From assembly GCA_964420925.1 (NCBI GenBank), contig CAYQVB010000055.1, forward strand, positions 8,621-72,620: a DNA stretch of 64,000 bases, given 5' to 3'. Of the stretch, positions 25,072 to 34,300 are shown piece by piece (position 1 is the stretch's first letter; each line of letters begins with the position of its first letter). Made by a program: the position numbers and the translations under genes. The notes under the pieces are model-generated. The model saw nothing but the letters and a program-made list of their open reading frames with translations. It was not told the DNA's origin and did no database searches. The DNA comes from JAJEAD01 sp964420925 (GTDB lineage: Bacteria; Pseudomonadota; Gammaproteobacteria; HK1).

Positions 25072-26094
25072 TCATCTGATTGAGGCCGAATGCCCCAGGG
25101 GAAGGCGCAGGGCAAGCTGCTCCAGCGCGGCGCTGACCGCGGCCATGAGCTTTCCGCCCAGGCCCTTCTTGACCACGTAGCGCAGCTCGTAGACATCCGA
25201 GGCGTCGCTCGCCGCGAGCAGCCAGTCGTCGCTCGTGGTGAGCTCGTCGCAGAGACCGAGGGCGAGCGCACGCTTGCCGTACCAGTGCTCACCGGTGGCG
25301 ACCCGATCAATCGAGAGGTCCGGCCGATACTCGGAAACGAACTCCTTGAAGAGCGCGTGCGTGTCGTCCACCTGGGCCTGGGCGGCGGAACGTTCCGCAT
25401 CGGAGTTGTGTCCAAACACCGTGAGAGTACGCTTGAACTCCCCGCCCTTGATCTGTTCGAAATCCACGCCTCCGGAATCGAGCATCCGGCGGAAATTGGG
25501 AAGCTGCAGCAGCACGCCAATCGATCCCAGGATCGCGAAGGGCGCCGCGAGCACACGGTCCGCGACGCAGGCCATCATGTAGCCGCCGCTCGCCGCAACC
25601 TTGTCGACGGCGACGGTGAGGGGGATGGAGCGCTCACGCAGACGCAGCAACTGCGATGCGGCGAGGCCGTGTTCGTGCACCAGGCCTCCCGCATTCTCCA
25701 GCCGGAGCAGCACCTCGTCGCCCCGCTTCGCGGTGCGGAGCACCGCGGTGATTTCGTGGCGCAGGGAGGCCACGGCGGATGCCTTGATGTCGCCGCGGAA
25801 GTTCAGGACGAACACCCGCTTTCGGTCGGCATGCGAGCCGGTCTTGGCGCGCGCCTTCGCCTCCTTCTTTCTCGCCTTCTCCTCCGCCTTGAATTGCTTG
25901 GCGGGCAGAACTTCGTGCCGGACGCTGCGCCCCAGGTCCTCGAAGGCGCGATTGATGCAACGCACCTCCAGGTGCTCCGCGCCGCTCTCGCGCCGGGCAA
26001 GCGTCGCGATGAGCGCGATGAGCACTCCGATGCCCACTACCACGGTAAGGGTCTCGGCGAGAAAGAGGCCGTACTCCAGCAACATGTCCGTCAT
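25072..26094 (-). CDS. sohB: SohB-type S49 signal-peptide peptidase
   Basis: A 340-residue inner-membrane serine protease (E. coli SohB is 349). An N-terminal membrane anchor (LTVVVGIGVLIALIATLA) is followed by a Lys/Ala-rich stretch, the S49 N-terminal extension (FVLNFRGDIKASAVASLRHE), the nucleophile region DKVAASGGYMMACVADRVLA with the catalytic Ser, and ILGSIGVLLQLPNF. The general-base Lys lies in HWYGKRALALGLCDEL. The Ser-Lys dyad is therefore complete. The protein probably degrades signal peptides or misfolded membrane proteins. It leads a minus-strand run with bolA. Confidence 0.94.
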   Translation of the reverse strand: MTDMLLEYGLFLAETLTVVVGIGVLIALIATLARRESGAEHLEVRCINRAFEDLGRSVRHEVLPAKQFKAEEKARKKEAKARAKTGSHADRKRVFVLNFRGDIKASAVASLRHEITAVLRTAKRGDEVLLRLENAGGLVHEHGLAASQLLRLRERSIPLTVAVDKVAASGGYMMACVADRVLAAPFAILGSIGVLLQLPNFRRMLDSGGVDFEQIKGGEFKRTLTVFGHNSDAERSAAQAQVDDTHALFKEFVSEYRPDLSIDRVATGEHWYGKRALALGLCDELTTSDDWLLAASDASDVYELRYVVKKGLGGKLMAAVSAALEQLALRLPLGHSASIR

Positions 26095-26324
26095 GATCGA
26101 CTCCTGCGGCAGAAAAACGAGCGAGGTTGCCGATCATGCCATCACTGCTCTCCCGGACGAGATGGTGGCGGATCGGACCGGCCGGTCGCCTGACAGCTCG
26201 GCTTCGCAACCGGGCGCAAGGGCACGGCCCGGCCGCAGTGCTTCGAGGCAGCGGTCTGTGACCGGACGAGCAGGGGTCTGCTTGCCGCCCGGCAGCTCAT
26301 GGGCCTGCGCCCGTTCTCCGGGCC

Positions 26325-28490
26325 CTACCAGGTGAGGGGGGTGAGCAGCAGGCTGCCGTCGGGCTGGAGCCAGTAGCTCCGGTCGAGGATTCGGGCCTGG
26401 TAGGCGCTTCTCCCGTCCCTCCACCTATAGCGCACGACATCACCGGTATCGCGCATGCCCGTCTCGAAGAGGCCGTAGAGGGCGGTTTCGAGATGCGCGG
26501 CGGAGTGTGAGGGAAAGTAGTGGGAGAGCCCTTGCACGAGCGGGTCGAGGGTTCCGGTGGCGCCGAGGCGCCCGTACCAGGCGGTGAGAAGGCGGCGTTT
26601 GCGCTCTCCTTCGAGCGCCTGCTCTTCCGGTGCACGGTCCCGGGGGAAGGCTCCGATGCTCAATTGCTCCCACTGGATGTCCGGCGCATTCGGGATCCCG
26701 CTCTCGCCCGCTGCCGCGAATGCTTCCACCAGTGAATCGGCGAGCGCGTTGTTCGGGTCGAGCAGACCTTCGAGTCGCGCGGCATTCACCGAGACCGATT
26801 CGAGCAGGCGATCCCGTTCCACGGGTTCGGGGCGCGTCGCGGGAGGGGTGCCCAGCATGTCGAGAATCGCACCCTGGAGGGCCTCGAGCTCGAATCCGAA
26901 CAGGGTGAGCTTTCCTTCGAAGTAGCCGTCAAGCGCTTCTCGGAGGCGCTGCGATTCCTCGTTTGCGGCTTCGAGACGCGCCATCCATTGGTCTTGTCGT
27001 TCGGCGTGTTCGGCCGCAAAGGCGCGTTGTCGTTCGACGAGATTCTGCCGTTGTCGAGCGATATCGGCCCGCTGGCGTTGTAACTCCGCCAAGTATTCGC
27101 CCGATACGCTCCGCGCTTCGATTGCCAATCCGCTCACGGCTTGGACCGCTTCGTAGATTGCGGAGTTTCGAGTCGGCGATGGATCGAATCGCGGCGCCCC
27201 GCTCGAGTCGTAGAGAAGAGCGGGATCGAGCGAGCGTGTCCATTCGGTTGTCGCGGAGAGCAAGGTCTCGGGATCGGAGCCGAATGCCTCCTGGAGTCGC
27301 TGCTCCGCAGCGTCCACCTCTTCGCGGAGCGCGGCCAGGTGAGCGCGGATGCGGTCCTCGATAACCTCGATCCGGGCCTGGACGTCCGCGCGCCGCGACT
27401 CCATGAGTGCGACGACGTCGCGTTGCTCCGAACGGAGCGCTTCGGCCTGCAGGCGCAGCGCCGCCTTGCGCTCGTCGCGCTCCTTCTCGAATGCTTCGTA
27501 CTCGGCCTCGAGTCCGGCGCGACGCCTCAGGAACTCGAGAGCGAGGCTGGTCGCCTGTTCGCGATGATCTTCGAGCGATTCCCGGTACTCGGCGATCTCA
27601 TCCTCGAGCGCGGCGAGTTCGTCCCGTTGCACGTCATCGTCGTTCGCGGCGCGACTCCGTTCGTTGTAGATCTCGATGCGCCGATTCAGTTCTCCCTGCA
27701 CACGGTCGTGATCGTCCCCGAGGGTCGCGTATTGTTCCGCCAGTGGAGCGAGGTCCCGTTCGGCGCGCTCGAGTCCTTCGATTTCCGCATGCAGCCAGGT
27801 GCGGAGCGAATCCTCTTCCCGTCGCAGCGCCGCCTCGCGCTCCGCGAACGCATCCCGTACTTGGGCGACGAAGCGACGATAGGCGTCGTCGAGGCGGACG
27901 ATCTCCTGCGTATCTTCACTGGTGCCGTCGCGGTAGGTGCTGGTGGCGGCCTCCAGGGTTTCTCCTCGCTTTCGCATCTCGGCACTGAGTTCGCGATACA
28001 GGGACCGCGCCGTGCGAAGCTCGGCCAGTACGCGTTCGTATGCCTCCCGATAGGAATCGATGATGGCCGCCGTCCCCTGCCCGTCGGACTCGAGCCGTTC
28101 CACCGTCTCGTTGAGGATCTCGATGCGCGCGTTGAGCTCGGCGCGTTCCGCTTCGAAGACGGCGTCTCCGTCACGGCGGATGCGCTCGATCTCGGCTCGC
28201 TCCGCCTCCAGGCGCCGAAGATCCCGGGAAGCACGTTCGTCGAGGGCTTCCCGGCTCGTCCGGTAGGCTTCCCCGATTCTCCCGGAGTGGGCGTCAAAGC
28301 CCGATTCGACCGCTTCCAGCATCGCGTAGTAGATTGGGCGAACATCGAAGTTCTGTCGTTCGACCGCCTCGACCCCGAGCGCGCAGGCGGCGACCGCCGG
28401 CGCGAGTCCCCAACACCACGTGCGTCGTCCGCGCCTTGGATGGAAGCGGCGGCGGGTGCGGACGCTACCAGGATGCGCGTGCGCCGCCAT
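26325..28490 (-). CDS. Large coiled-coil protein with N-terminal membrane anchor
   Basis: A 721-residue protein beginning at ATG 28490. A basic N-terminus (RTRRRFHPRRGRR) precedes one hydrophobic segment (WGLAPAVAACALGVEAV). Residues about 60-540 are almost continuous heptad coiled coil rich in Glu, Arg and Ala (RLEAERAEIERIRRDGDAVF, LRTARSLYRELSAEMRKRGE). The C-terminal 130 residues are globular, with LLTAWYGRLGATG and a final strand (ARILDRSYWLQPDGSLLLTP). I do not recognise a family. The topology suggests a cytosolic or periplasmic rod tethered to the inner membrane, perhaps envelope-spanning or structural. It shares its strand with the HyuB gene 122 bp upstream. Confidence 0.8.
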   Translation of the reverse strand: MAAHAHPGSVRTRRRFHPRRGRRTWCWGLAPAVAACALGVEAVERQNFDVRPIYYAMLEAVESGFDAHSGRIGEAYRTSREALDERASRDLRRLEAERAEIERIRRDGDAVFEAERAELNARIEILNETVERLESDGQGTAAIIDSYREAYERVLAELRTARSLYRELSAEMRKRGETLEAATSTYRDGTSEDTQEIVRLDDAYRRFVAQVRDAFAEREAALRREEDSLRTWLHAEIEGLERAERDLAPLAEQYATLGDDHDRVQGELNRRIEIYNERSRAANDDDVQRDELAALEDEIAEYRESLEDHREQATSLALEFLRRRAGLEAEYEAFEKERDERKAALRLQAEALRSEQRDVVALMESRRADVQARIEVIEDRIRAHLAALREEVDAAEQRLQEAFGSDPETLLSATTEWTRSLDPALLYDSSGAPRFDPSPTRNSAIYEAVQAVSGLAIEARSVSGEYLAELQRQRADIARQRQNLVERQRAFAAEHAERQDQWMARLEAANEESQRLREALDGYFEGKLTLFGFELEALQGAILDMLGTPPATRPEPVERDRLLESVSVNAARLEGLLDPNNALADSLVEAFAAAGESGIPNAPDIQWEQLSIGAFPRDRAPEEQALEGERKRRLLTAWYGRLGATGTLDPLVQGLSHYFPSHSAAHLETALYGLFETGMRDTGDVVRYRWRDGRSAYQARILDRSYWLQPDGSLLLTPLTW

Positions 28491-28612
28491 CGAGTGCGTC
28501 AATCGAGTGACTCCCTGGTGAGACTTATGACTTCCACATGACGCGCAGGCGCCGGCGGTCCCCCACGCAACCTCGAAGCGTAGCCGAAAAGCCGTGGCAG
28601 GTCTTCCCAAAC

Positions 28613-30385
28613 TCAGGGGGGCTTCGTGAGCGTCGCCCGCAAGCGCGACGTCGCTTCCTCGTCGACTTCCCCATCGGGCTTCAATACCACCCCATACACT
28701 CGCTTCGCTCGGAGGGGAGTGATGTACCCCTCCGCCACGTCGGCCCTGACCCGGCGCACGTCGCGGCGGTGAGGCGAACCGTAGCCGCCTCCACCGCAGG
28801 AGATTCCAACAATTCTTTCACCCGCTCCGAGCTCCAGATCCTCCCAGGCGCCGAGCTCGACGCACTCTCCGTTGGCGCTCCCGACCTTGAGGTTTCGAGA
28901 GGGCGCTCCCACGAGGCCTCCTCGCGCTCCCTGGGGGGCGTTGATGCCTCCGTCGCTCTGGTAGAGCACCCGAATTGGGGAATGGGTGGGAGTGAACGAG
29001 ACCCGCGAGGACGGTGCGCCGCGGAACTCGCCCGCACCTTCGGTGTCGGGGACCAGGCGGCGTTCCTCGATCCGAATGGGATAGTGCAGTTCGTCCACTT
29101 CCACGCTGTCGTAGAACGACATTCCCGCGGTGCCGGCGGTGATCATCCCGAGCCAGCCGTCTTCCCGGGGACCCGCCGCTCCGAGGGTGTCGCCGAGGAT
29201 GAGCTGATTGACGAAGCGGGTGTCGTCGTGGCGTGCGTCGAATCCGGAGACTACCGCCTGGGCCGCGGTCTGACATCCCCCGGTCTCGGCCATGCCCAAA
29301 CCGTCTCCGAGCTTCGCGAACGCGAGCTGCACGGCGCCGATGAGCCGGTCGGAGACGTTCGATGTCGCAACCGAGCAGCTCGTCGGATGAATCGGTACGC
29401 CCACCACGCAGTTTTCACGGAGATGGATATCGATGCACCTGAAACTGCCCGTGTTGGGAGGGATTCTCAGGCCCAGGCTGTTGAAGACACCGACCATGGC
29501 CGCAGTCCGCGCGCAGGCCTCGCTCAGGTTGAGTCCGCAGGGGATGCAATCGATGTTGTCTCGCAGGTCGACTTCGATACGCGCGTCCGCCCTTCGTACA
29601 GTGACCTTCGCGCGTACCGGGACTCCTTCGCCGGGAGTGCCCGGCATCGGGTCGTGTATGCACACCGCTTCTGCACTTCCCTCGGGAAGCGCCCGGACTG
29701 CGGAGGTCATGCGCTGTTCGCTGTAGTCGAACCATTGCTCGACGATAGCGTCCAGCGCTTCCCAGCCGATCTCTTCGCCGAGCGAGAGCAGCTCGCGTTC
29801 GCCGATCCGGGCCGCGCCGAGACTCGCCAGGTAGTCGCCCCGCCACTGTTCCGGTACTCGGATCCGCAACTCGCAGATTCGCACGATATCGTCGATGTCC
29901 CGGTACTCGCTCTGGACTTGGGTCGCGGCAAATATCAGTGCGCCCTCCTCGTACACGTCGCGGGCGGCAGCGTGGTAGGTGGTGGGGATCGAGTTGCCGA
30001 TGTCAGCCTGATGCGCCTTCGCGAGCACCGTGAAGCGGTGGGTGCCGGATCGGTCGATGACGGGAACCAGCACCGAAAGATCGGCGGCATGCGAACAGCC
30101 GTGGTAGGGGGAGTTGTGCAGGAAGGCGTCGCCTCTGCGAAGCTCGCGATGCAGGTCCATCATCGAGCGGGCCATCAGATCCGGTCCGGCCATGACGTGG
30201 ACGGGAAGGCTGTTTCCCACTGCCACCAGTCGAGCATCCGCGCTCAGGATGCAGCAGGAAAAGTCGCGTCCGGTGTTGATGACTCCGGAGCGCGCGGTAC
30301 GAAGCAGGGTGTTCTGCATGCGGAACGCGACACCTTCGAGGCGTTGGCTGATGATGGAGAGGGTGGCCACGGACTGCATTGGCAT
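28613..30385 (-). CDS. hyuB: Hydantoinase B/oxoprolinase family protein
   Basis: A 590-residue beta-type subunit of an ATP-dependent hydantoinase, 5-oxoprolinase or acetone-carboxylase-like enzyme. Family blocks are ISQRLEGVAFRMQNTLLRTA at the N-terminus, RDFSCCILSADARLVAVGN, FLHNSPYHGCSHAADLSVLV, AKAHQADIGNSIPTTYH and near the end ISCGGGGYGSP. The ATG at 30385 overlaps the hyuA stop as TGATG, so the two subunits are translationally coupled; an alternative ATG lies at 30379. With HyuA it would hydrolyse a cyclic amide at the cost of ATP. The exact substrate cannot be told from sequence. Confidence 0.93.
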   Translation of the reverse strand: MPMQSVATLSIISQRLEGVAFRMQNTLLRTARSGVINTGRDFSCCILSADARLVAVGNSLPVHVMAGPDLMARSMMDLHRELRRGDAFLHNSPYHGCSHAADLSVLVPVIDRSGTHRFTVLAKAHQADIGNSIPTTYHAAARDVYEEGALIFAATQVQSEYRDIDDIVRICELRIRVPEQWRGDYLASLGAARIGERELLSLGEEIGWEALDAIVEQWFDYSEQRMTSAVRALPEGSAEAVCIHDPMPGTPGEGVPVRAKVTVRRADARIEVDLRDNIDCIPCGLNLSEACARTAAMVGVFNSLGLRIPPNTGSFRCIDIHLRENCVVGVPIHPTSCSVATSNVSDRLIGAVQLAFAKLGDGLGMAETGGCQTAAQAVVSGFDARHDDTRFVNQLILGDTLGAAGPREDGWLGMITAGTAGMSFYDSVEVDELHYPIRIEERRLVPDTEGAGEFRGAPSSRVSFTPTHSPIRVLYQSDGGINAPQGARGGLVGAPSRNLKVGSANGECVELGAWEDLELGAGERIVGISCGGGGYGSPHRRDVRRVRADVAEGYITPLRAKRVYGVVLKPDGEVDEEATSRLRATLTKPP

Positions 30386-32469
30386 CAGCCCACGCTCGGG
30401 CCGACTCGAATCCGGAGCCCGCCGCTGTCGCTTCGCTCCGCGATCGAGCCCGGGTCTATCACGATGGTGGTAAAGGGGAGCTCGACGATCGCGGGCCCCG
30501 GTATGCGAAGTCCGGGGAGAATCTGGTCGGAGGCAAGAACGCGCGCCTCCATCGCACCGGCGTCGGGGAAGTGCACGTTGCGTCGATTCGGGGCGCCGGT
30601 GCGGGCTTCGGTGCGAACCACCCATTGCGGGGACGAGCCTTCCGGTGGACATGACACGCGTGCCCGCCAGGTGATGAACTCGATGTTCGCGCGCTCGTCG
30701 TCGACCGCGAAGGTCTCCCGATGAAGCGCATGGAAATCTCCATGGAGACCTTCGACATCGTCATCGGAATCGAAACGTTCGACCGCCACCGGCAGCTTGA
30801 TCTCCCAGACCTGATTCGCATAGCGGGCCTCCACCGCATACTCGATACTGGCGAAGGGTGCGGTGGCGCCAATGCGGCGCACGAAGTCCTCGCACGCTGC
30901 ACGCAAGCGCTCCAGCACCGCATTGACTCCGCCCACGTCGAACGAACGTCGATTGGTCACGTGGACTTCGGCAAAGTCCCGGCCGATAGGGGAAAGCAAC
31001 GCCCCGGCCGCGCTCAGTGCCGCCCCGGTATGGGGAATGAGCACGGTCGGACAGCCAATCCGGCGGGCGAGCGAAACCGCGTTCAGTCCGGCCGCTCCGC
31101 CACCGCCGACGAGCACCGCCGTGCTCGGGTCCATGCCTTGCCTCACCGTGATGTCTTCGATTGCCAGAGCCATGGTTTCCGTCGCCACCGCCAGAACGGC
31201 GCTGGCGGCGGCCGTCGCGTCCAGCTCGAGCTTCCGGCCTACATGTTCTTCGACGGCCACCTGCGCAGCGTCCGCCGAGAGAGTAATCCGGCCTCCGAGG
31301 AAGTTGTCGCGATCAATGATGCCCAGCACGAGACACGCGTCGGTCAGGGTCGGTCGGGTGCCTCCCCTTCCGTAGCAGGCAGGCCCCGGATGCGCGCCGG
31401 CGCTCTCGGGCCCTACCCTGAGCAGGCCGGCCTCGTCGACCGAGGCAATGCTCCCTCCGCCCGCACCCACGCTGCGCACGTCGATGGACGGAAAGCCGGT
31501 CATGTGGCCGAGAAAGGGCGGGCCCAGCCAGGTCTCGCGCGTTTCCGATATCCGGCCTCGCCGAATCAGACTGACATCGGAGGTCGTGCCGCCGACATCG
31601 ATGACGACGGCGGTATGAGCACCGAAGTCGGCCCGGGCGTAACGTCGGCCTGCCACCGGTGACATGGCCGGTCCCGACTTGACGCTATGAATGGGCACCG
31701 ATGCGAGCTCGCGGGCGTCGCGCACGGTGCCCTGTGATGTCACCACGAGCACTCGGCCCCGGTAGCCGCTGTCTCGCAGGCGAGTCTCGAGCCCTCGCAG
31801 GTAGCGGCCCATGAGCGGCTTGAGCGAGGCATCGATACAGGCGGAAGAAGCTCGGCGATACTCGCGCAGGGTCGGATTCAGAGCATGGGAAAGCGTGACC
31901 TGGACGCCGGGCAGCGCTTCCTGGATGAGCTCCCCGACCCGCCGCTCGTGGGCGTGGTTGACGATTGACCAGAGAAAACAGACCGCGACGGCCCGAACTT
32001 CGAGCTCACGGAGCCGCCCGATCACCGCCCTCACCGACTCCTCGTCCAGCGGCACGACCACTTCGCCATCGGCCCCGATGCGTTCCGGCACTTCGAAGGT
32101 GAGGGCGCGCGGCACATAGGGCTTCGGGTAGGGAATCGAGTAATCGAACATCGGCGCCCCCATCCTGCCCCCCTCGCGAAACACGAGAACGTCGGGGTGG
32201 CCGGCAGTGGTCAGAAACGCGGTCTTCGCGGTCTCGCCGGTCACGATGGCATTGGTCGCGGTCGTCGTGCCGTGAACCAGAAGCTCACCCCGGCCCAGGA
32301 GCTCCGACAGGGAGAGGTCGAGATCGTCCGAGGCGAGCCGAAAGCTCGCCAACACTCCCTCCACGCGATCCTTCGTGGTGGTAGGTGTCTTGTAGAAATG
32401 CAGGTGACCCTCGGCGTCGGCGACCACGAGATCGGTGAAGGTGCCCCCGGTGTCGACGGCAAAACGCAT
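30385..32469 (-). CDS. hyuA: Hydantoinase A/oxoprolinase family protein
   Basis: A 694-residue alpha-type subunit of the actin-like ATPase hydantoinase family. It opens with FAVDTGGTFTDLVVADAEG, the phosphate-1 loop, and contains VHGTTTATNAIVTGETAKTA, VKSGPAMSPVAGRRYA, VIDVGGTTSDVSLIRRG with the second phosphate loop, VGAGGGSIASVDEAGLLRVG and GRGGTRPTLTDACLVLG. A GTG at 32472 is an alternative start. It phosphorylates or activates the substrate amide for the partner HyuB, which follows with overlapping stop and start. No transporter or racemase gene adjoins, so 5-oxoproline, a hydantoin or another lactam are all possible substrates. Confidence 0.94.
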   Translation of the reverse strand: MRFAVDTGGTFTDLVVADAEGHLHFYKTPTTTKDRVEGVLASFRLASDDLDLSLSELLGRGELLVHGTTTATNAIVTGETAKTAFLTTAGHPDVLVFREGGRMGAPMFDYSIPYPKPYVPRALTFEVPERIGADGEVVVPLDEESVRAVIGRLRELEVRAVAVCFLWSIVNHAHERRVGELIQEALPGVQVTLSHALNPTLREYRRASSACIDASLKPLMGRYLRGLETRLRDSGYRGRVLVVTSQGTVRDARELASVPIHSVKSGPAMSPVAGRRYARADFGAHTAVVIDVGGTTSDVSLIRRGRISETRETWLGPPFLGHMTGFPSIDVRSVGAGGGSIASVDEAGLLRVGPESAGAHPGPACYGRGGTRPTLTDACLVLGIIDRDNFLGGRITLSADAAQVAVEEHVGRKLELDATAAASAVLAVATETMALAIEDITVRQGMDPSTAVLVGGGGAAGLNAVSLARRIGCPTVLIPHTGAALSAAGALLSPIGRDFAEVHVTNRRSFDVGGVNAVLERLRAACEDFVRRIGATAPFASIEYAVEARYANQVWEIKLPVAVERFDSDDDVEGLHGDFHALHRETFAVDDERANIEFITWRARVSCPPEGSSPQWVVRTEARTGAPNRRNVHFPDAGAMEARVLASDQILPGLRIPGPAIVELPFTTIVIDPGSIAERSDSGGLRIRVGPSVG

Positions 32470-32589
32470 CACGGCAGCCTAACCGTCATGTTTCACCGAT
32501 TCGCGATAGCTACGGGCGCGGAGATGCCGGCACATCCGCGTCCGCAGCCGTGAAGTGGTGAAACATGGTGGCCAGAGGACCGGGGATCG

Positions 32590-34017
32590 ATGCGGCGCGT
32601 CATGGTTCTCGATGCCCTCCTTCGTGGTGTTCGCCAATCCCGCCCAAACGTTGCAGAATGCCCACGATTTTGCATCCCCCGTTCCCGGTTTGCCGCACTC
32701 TTGCCACGCATTTCGCTGTACCGCCCTTCGGTGAAGGCGCCCGCGCCAAGTCTGGGCGTGCCGCATCGAGAGGACCGGCGGGGGTGCGATTCGGGACGGC
32801 GCCCGAGGGCGAGTTGCCGTCGAGCCTTGCTCGCCCTGCCAGTTGCGCTCTTCGGGCTCTTCCCCCTCGCCCCGCCGCTTCAGGCGAAACTCCCGGCCAT
32901 CGAGTACCGGACGGCGGCCGTGCGGGTGATGGGCGCGGAGCTGCCCGTAACGGTGCCGAGCGGTTACGAAATCGAGTTGCTGAGCCGGGATCTCCGAGCA
33001 CCTCGCCTGCTCACGTTCGGCCCGGGCGGCGATCTCTTCGCGGGCTCCCGTTCCGGGAGCGTCTACCGCTTCGAGGCGCCCTATCGGGAAGCAGATGAGC
33101 TGGTGGCGCTCGACGGATACCCGCACGGCGTGGCGTTTCGCGACGGCGAAATCCTCATCGCGCGCACCGACGGCCTCTATCGGGCGCCCTGGGAGACTGG
33201 CCAGAGAAGGCTCCTGGCGCGGGACCTCACCCTGCTCGCGGCCCTTCCGGGCGGATGGGGCCACAACTCCCGGACCGTGCGCGTCGGTCCGGACGGGCGC
33301 GTCTACGCGAGCCTCGGCATTCGGGGCAATTGCTCGGACGAGTATCTCGGCGCCGACTATCCCTTCGAACTCCGCCGCGGCGGCATCCTCGTGCTCGAAG
33401 AGGGGGAGGGTGCGGCCCGATGGTCGGCTTTCGCTTCGGGCCTGCGCAATCCGGTCGGGTTCGACTGGCAACCGGAGACCGGCGAGATGTTCGCGAGCAA
33501 CAACGGTCCGGACCACCTCGGATTCGAGCTCCCCCCGGAATACTTCAGCCATATCCAGGCCGGCTCCTTCCACGGAATGCCGTGGTACCAGTTCGACGGC
33601 GCGCGCATCCTGCGCGATCCGTGCATCGAGAGCGACCCGCCCGCGGGCGAGCCGATGGCGCCGGCGGCAACCTTTCCCGCCCGCAGCGCCCCGATGGACG
33701 TGGCCTTCGTCGGTCCCGGGGCGCTGGACGAACGCTTCACCGGCGATGCGGTGGTGGCCTTGCATGGCTCCTGGGCCACTTCGCCGAGCGGCGGCTACGC
33801 GGGAGATCCGAGCACTCGCCGGCATCCGAAGCTGGTCGTGGTCCGCTTCGAGGAGGGGAAGCCGCGCCGGGTGGACGATCTCGTGACCGGCTTCCAGTTG
33901 CCGGACGGACGCCGGTGGGCGCGGCCGGTGGGCGTCGCGTTCGGCCCCGACGGCGCGCTCTACTTCACGAGCGATGAGGGCGTCAATGGGCTCTTTCGCT
34001 TGCGTCGCGTCCCGTGA
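32590..34017 (+). CDS. Sorbosone-dehydrogenase-like PQQ beta-propeller protein
   Basis: A secreted six-bladed beta-propeller related to L-sorbosone or soluble aldose sugar dehydrogenases that use PQQ. Recognisable blocks are SGYEIELLSRDLRAPRLLTF, PGGWGHNSRTVRVGPDGRVY, GLRNPVGFDWQPETGEMFAS, NNGPDHLGFELPPEYF, VVALHGSWATSPSGGYAG and FGPDGALYFTSDEGVNGLFR. The 475-residue frame from ATG 32590 begins with about 75 residues unlike the family; GTG 32758 gives a shorter N-terminus ahead of the signal peptide (RRALLALPVALFGLFPLAPP), so it may be the true start. The conserved propeller His is plausible in GWGHN. Substrate unknown; a periplasmic sugar or alcohol oxidation is likely. Confidence 0.85.
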   Translation: MRRVMVLDALLRGVRQSRPNVAECPRFCIPRSRFAALLPRISLYRPSVKAPAPSLGVPHREDRRGCDSGRRPRASCRRALLALPVALFGLFPLAPPLQAKLPAIEYRTAAVRVMGAELPVTVPSGYEIELLSRDLRAPRLLTFGPGGDLFAGSRSGSVYRFEAPYREADELVALDGYPHGVAFRDGEILIARTDGLYRAPWETGQRRLLARDLTLLAALPGGWGHNSRTVRVGPDGRVYASLGIRGNCSDEYLGADYPFELRRGGILVLEEGEGAARWSAFASGLRNPVGFDWQPETGEMFASNNGPDHLGFELPPEYFSHIQAGSFHGMPWYQFDGARILRDPCIESDPPAGEPMAPAATFPARSAPMDVAFVGPGALDERFTGDAVVALHGSWATSPSGGYAGDPSTRRHPKLVVVRFEEGKPRRVDDLVTGFQLPDGRRWARPVGVAFGPDGALYFTSDEGVNGLFRLRRVP

Positions 34018-34181
34018 TGTCGATGCTGTCGGACGACGGGACCTCGTGTGCGGCGAAGGCCCGCGTCCCGATTCGCGGTCGCGCCACGCCTTTGCGGGAG
34101 CGCGGCACTGAGCGCCGCAGACGGTTTGAGGCCCTTGCTGGAGGCATCCCGCGAAGAGCTGCCAAGAAGTGCTCGCCTTCA

Positions 34182-34210
34182 GTGGACTACCGCTTTCACG
34201 GGAATGACGG
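34182..34210 (+). repeat. Degenerate REP-like palindrome
   Basis: The 29 bases read GTGGACTACCGC, TTTCAC, GGGAATGACGG, the same core found at 14261-14290, 56167-56195 (reverse) and 63714-63742. It sits in the 283-base gap between the sorbosone-dehydrogenase-like gene and the MBL gene, followed by further partly palindromic sequence up to about 34260. No gene is seen in the gap. Confidence 0.6.
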
Positions 34211-34300
34211 AAACCAGATCGGGCGCCACAAATCGTTTCCACGGAAGCGGGAGCCGGGAACGCTCGGTTCCGGCCACCGCGCCGGGTCGAGGCGCTCGTA

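Noticed and set aside
27407..27988. Apparent repeats within the coiled-coil gene that could be read as a tandem-repeat array
   Set aside because: The periodicity is that of Glu/Arg/Ala heptad codons, not exact DNA repeats, so neither a CRISPR array nor a satellite is supported.
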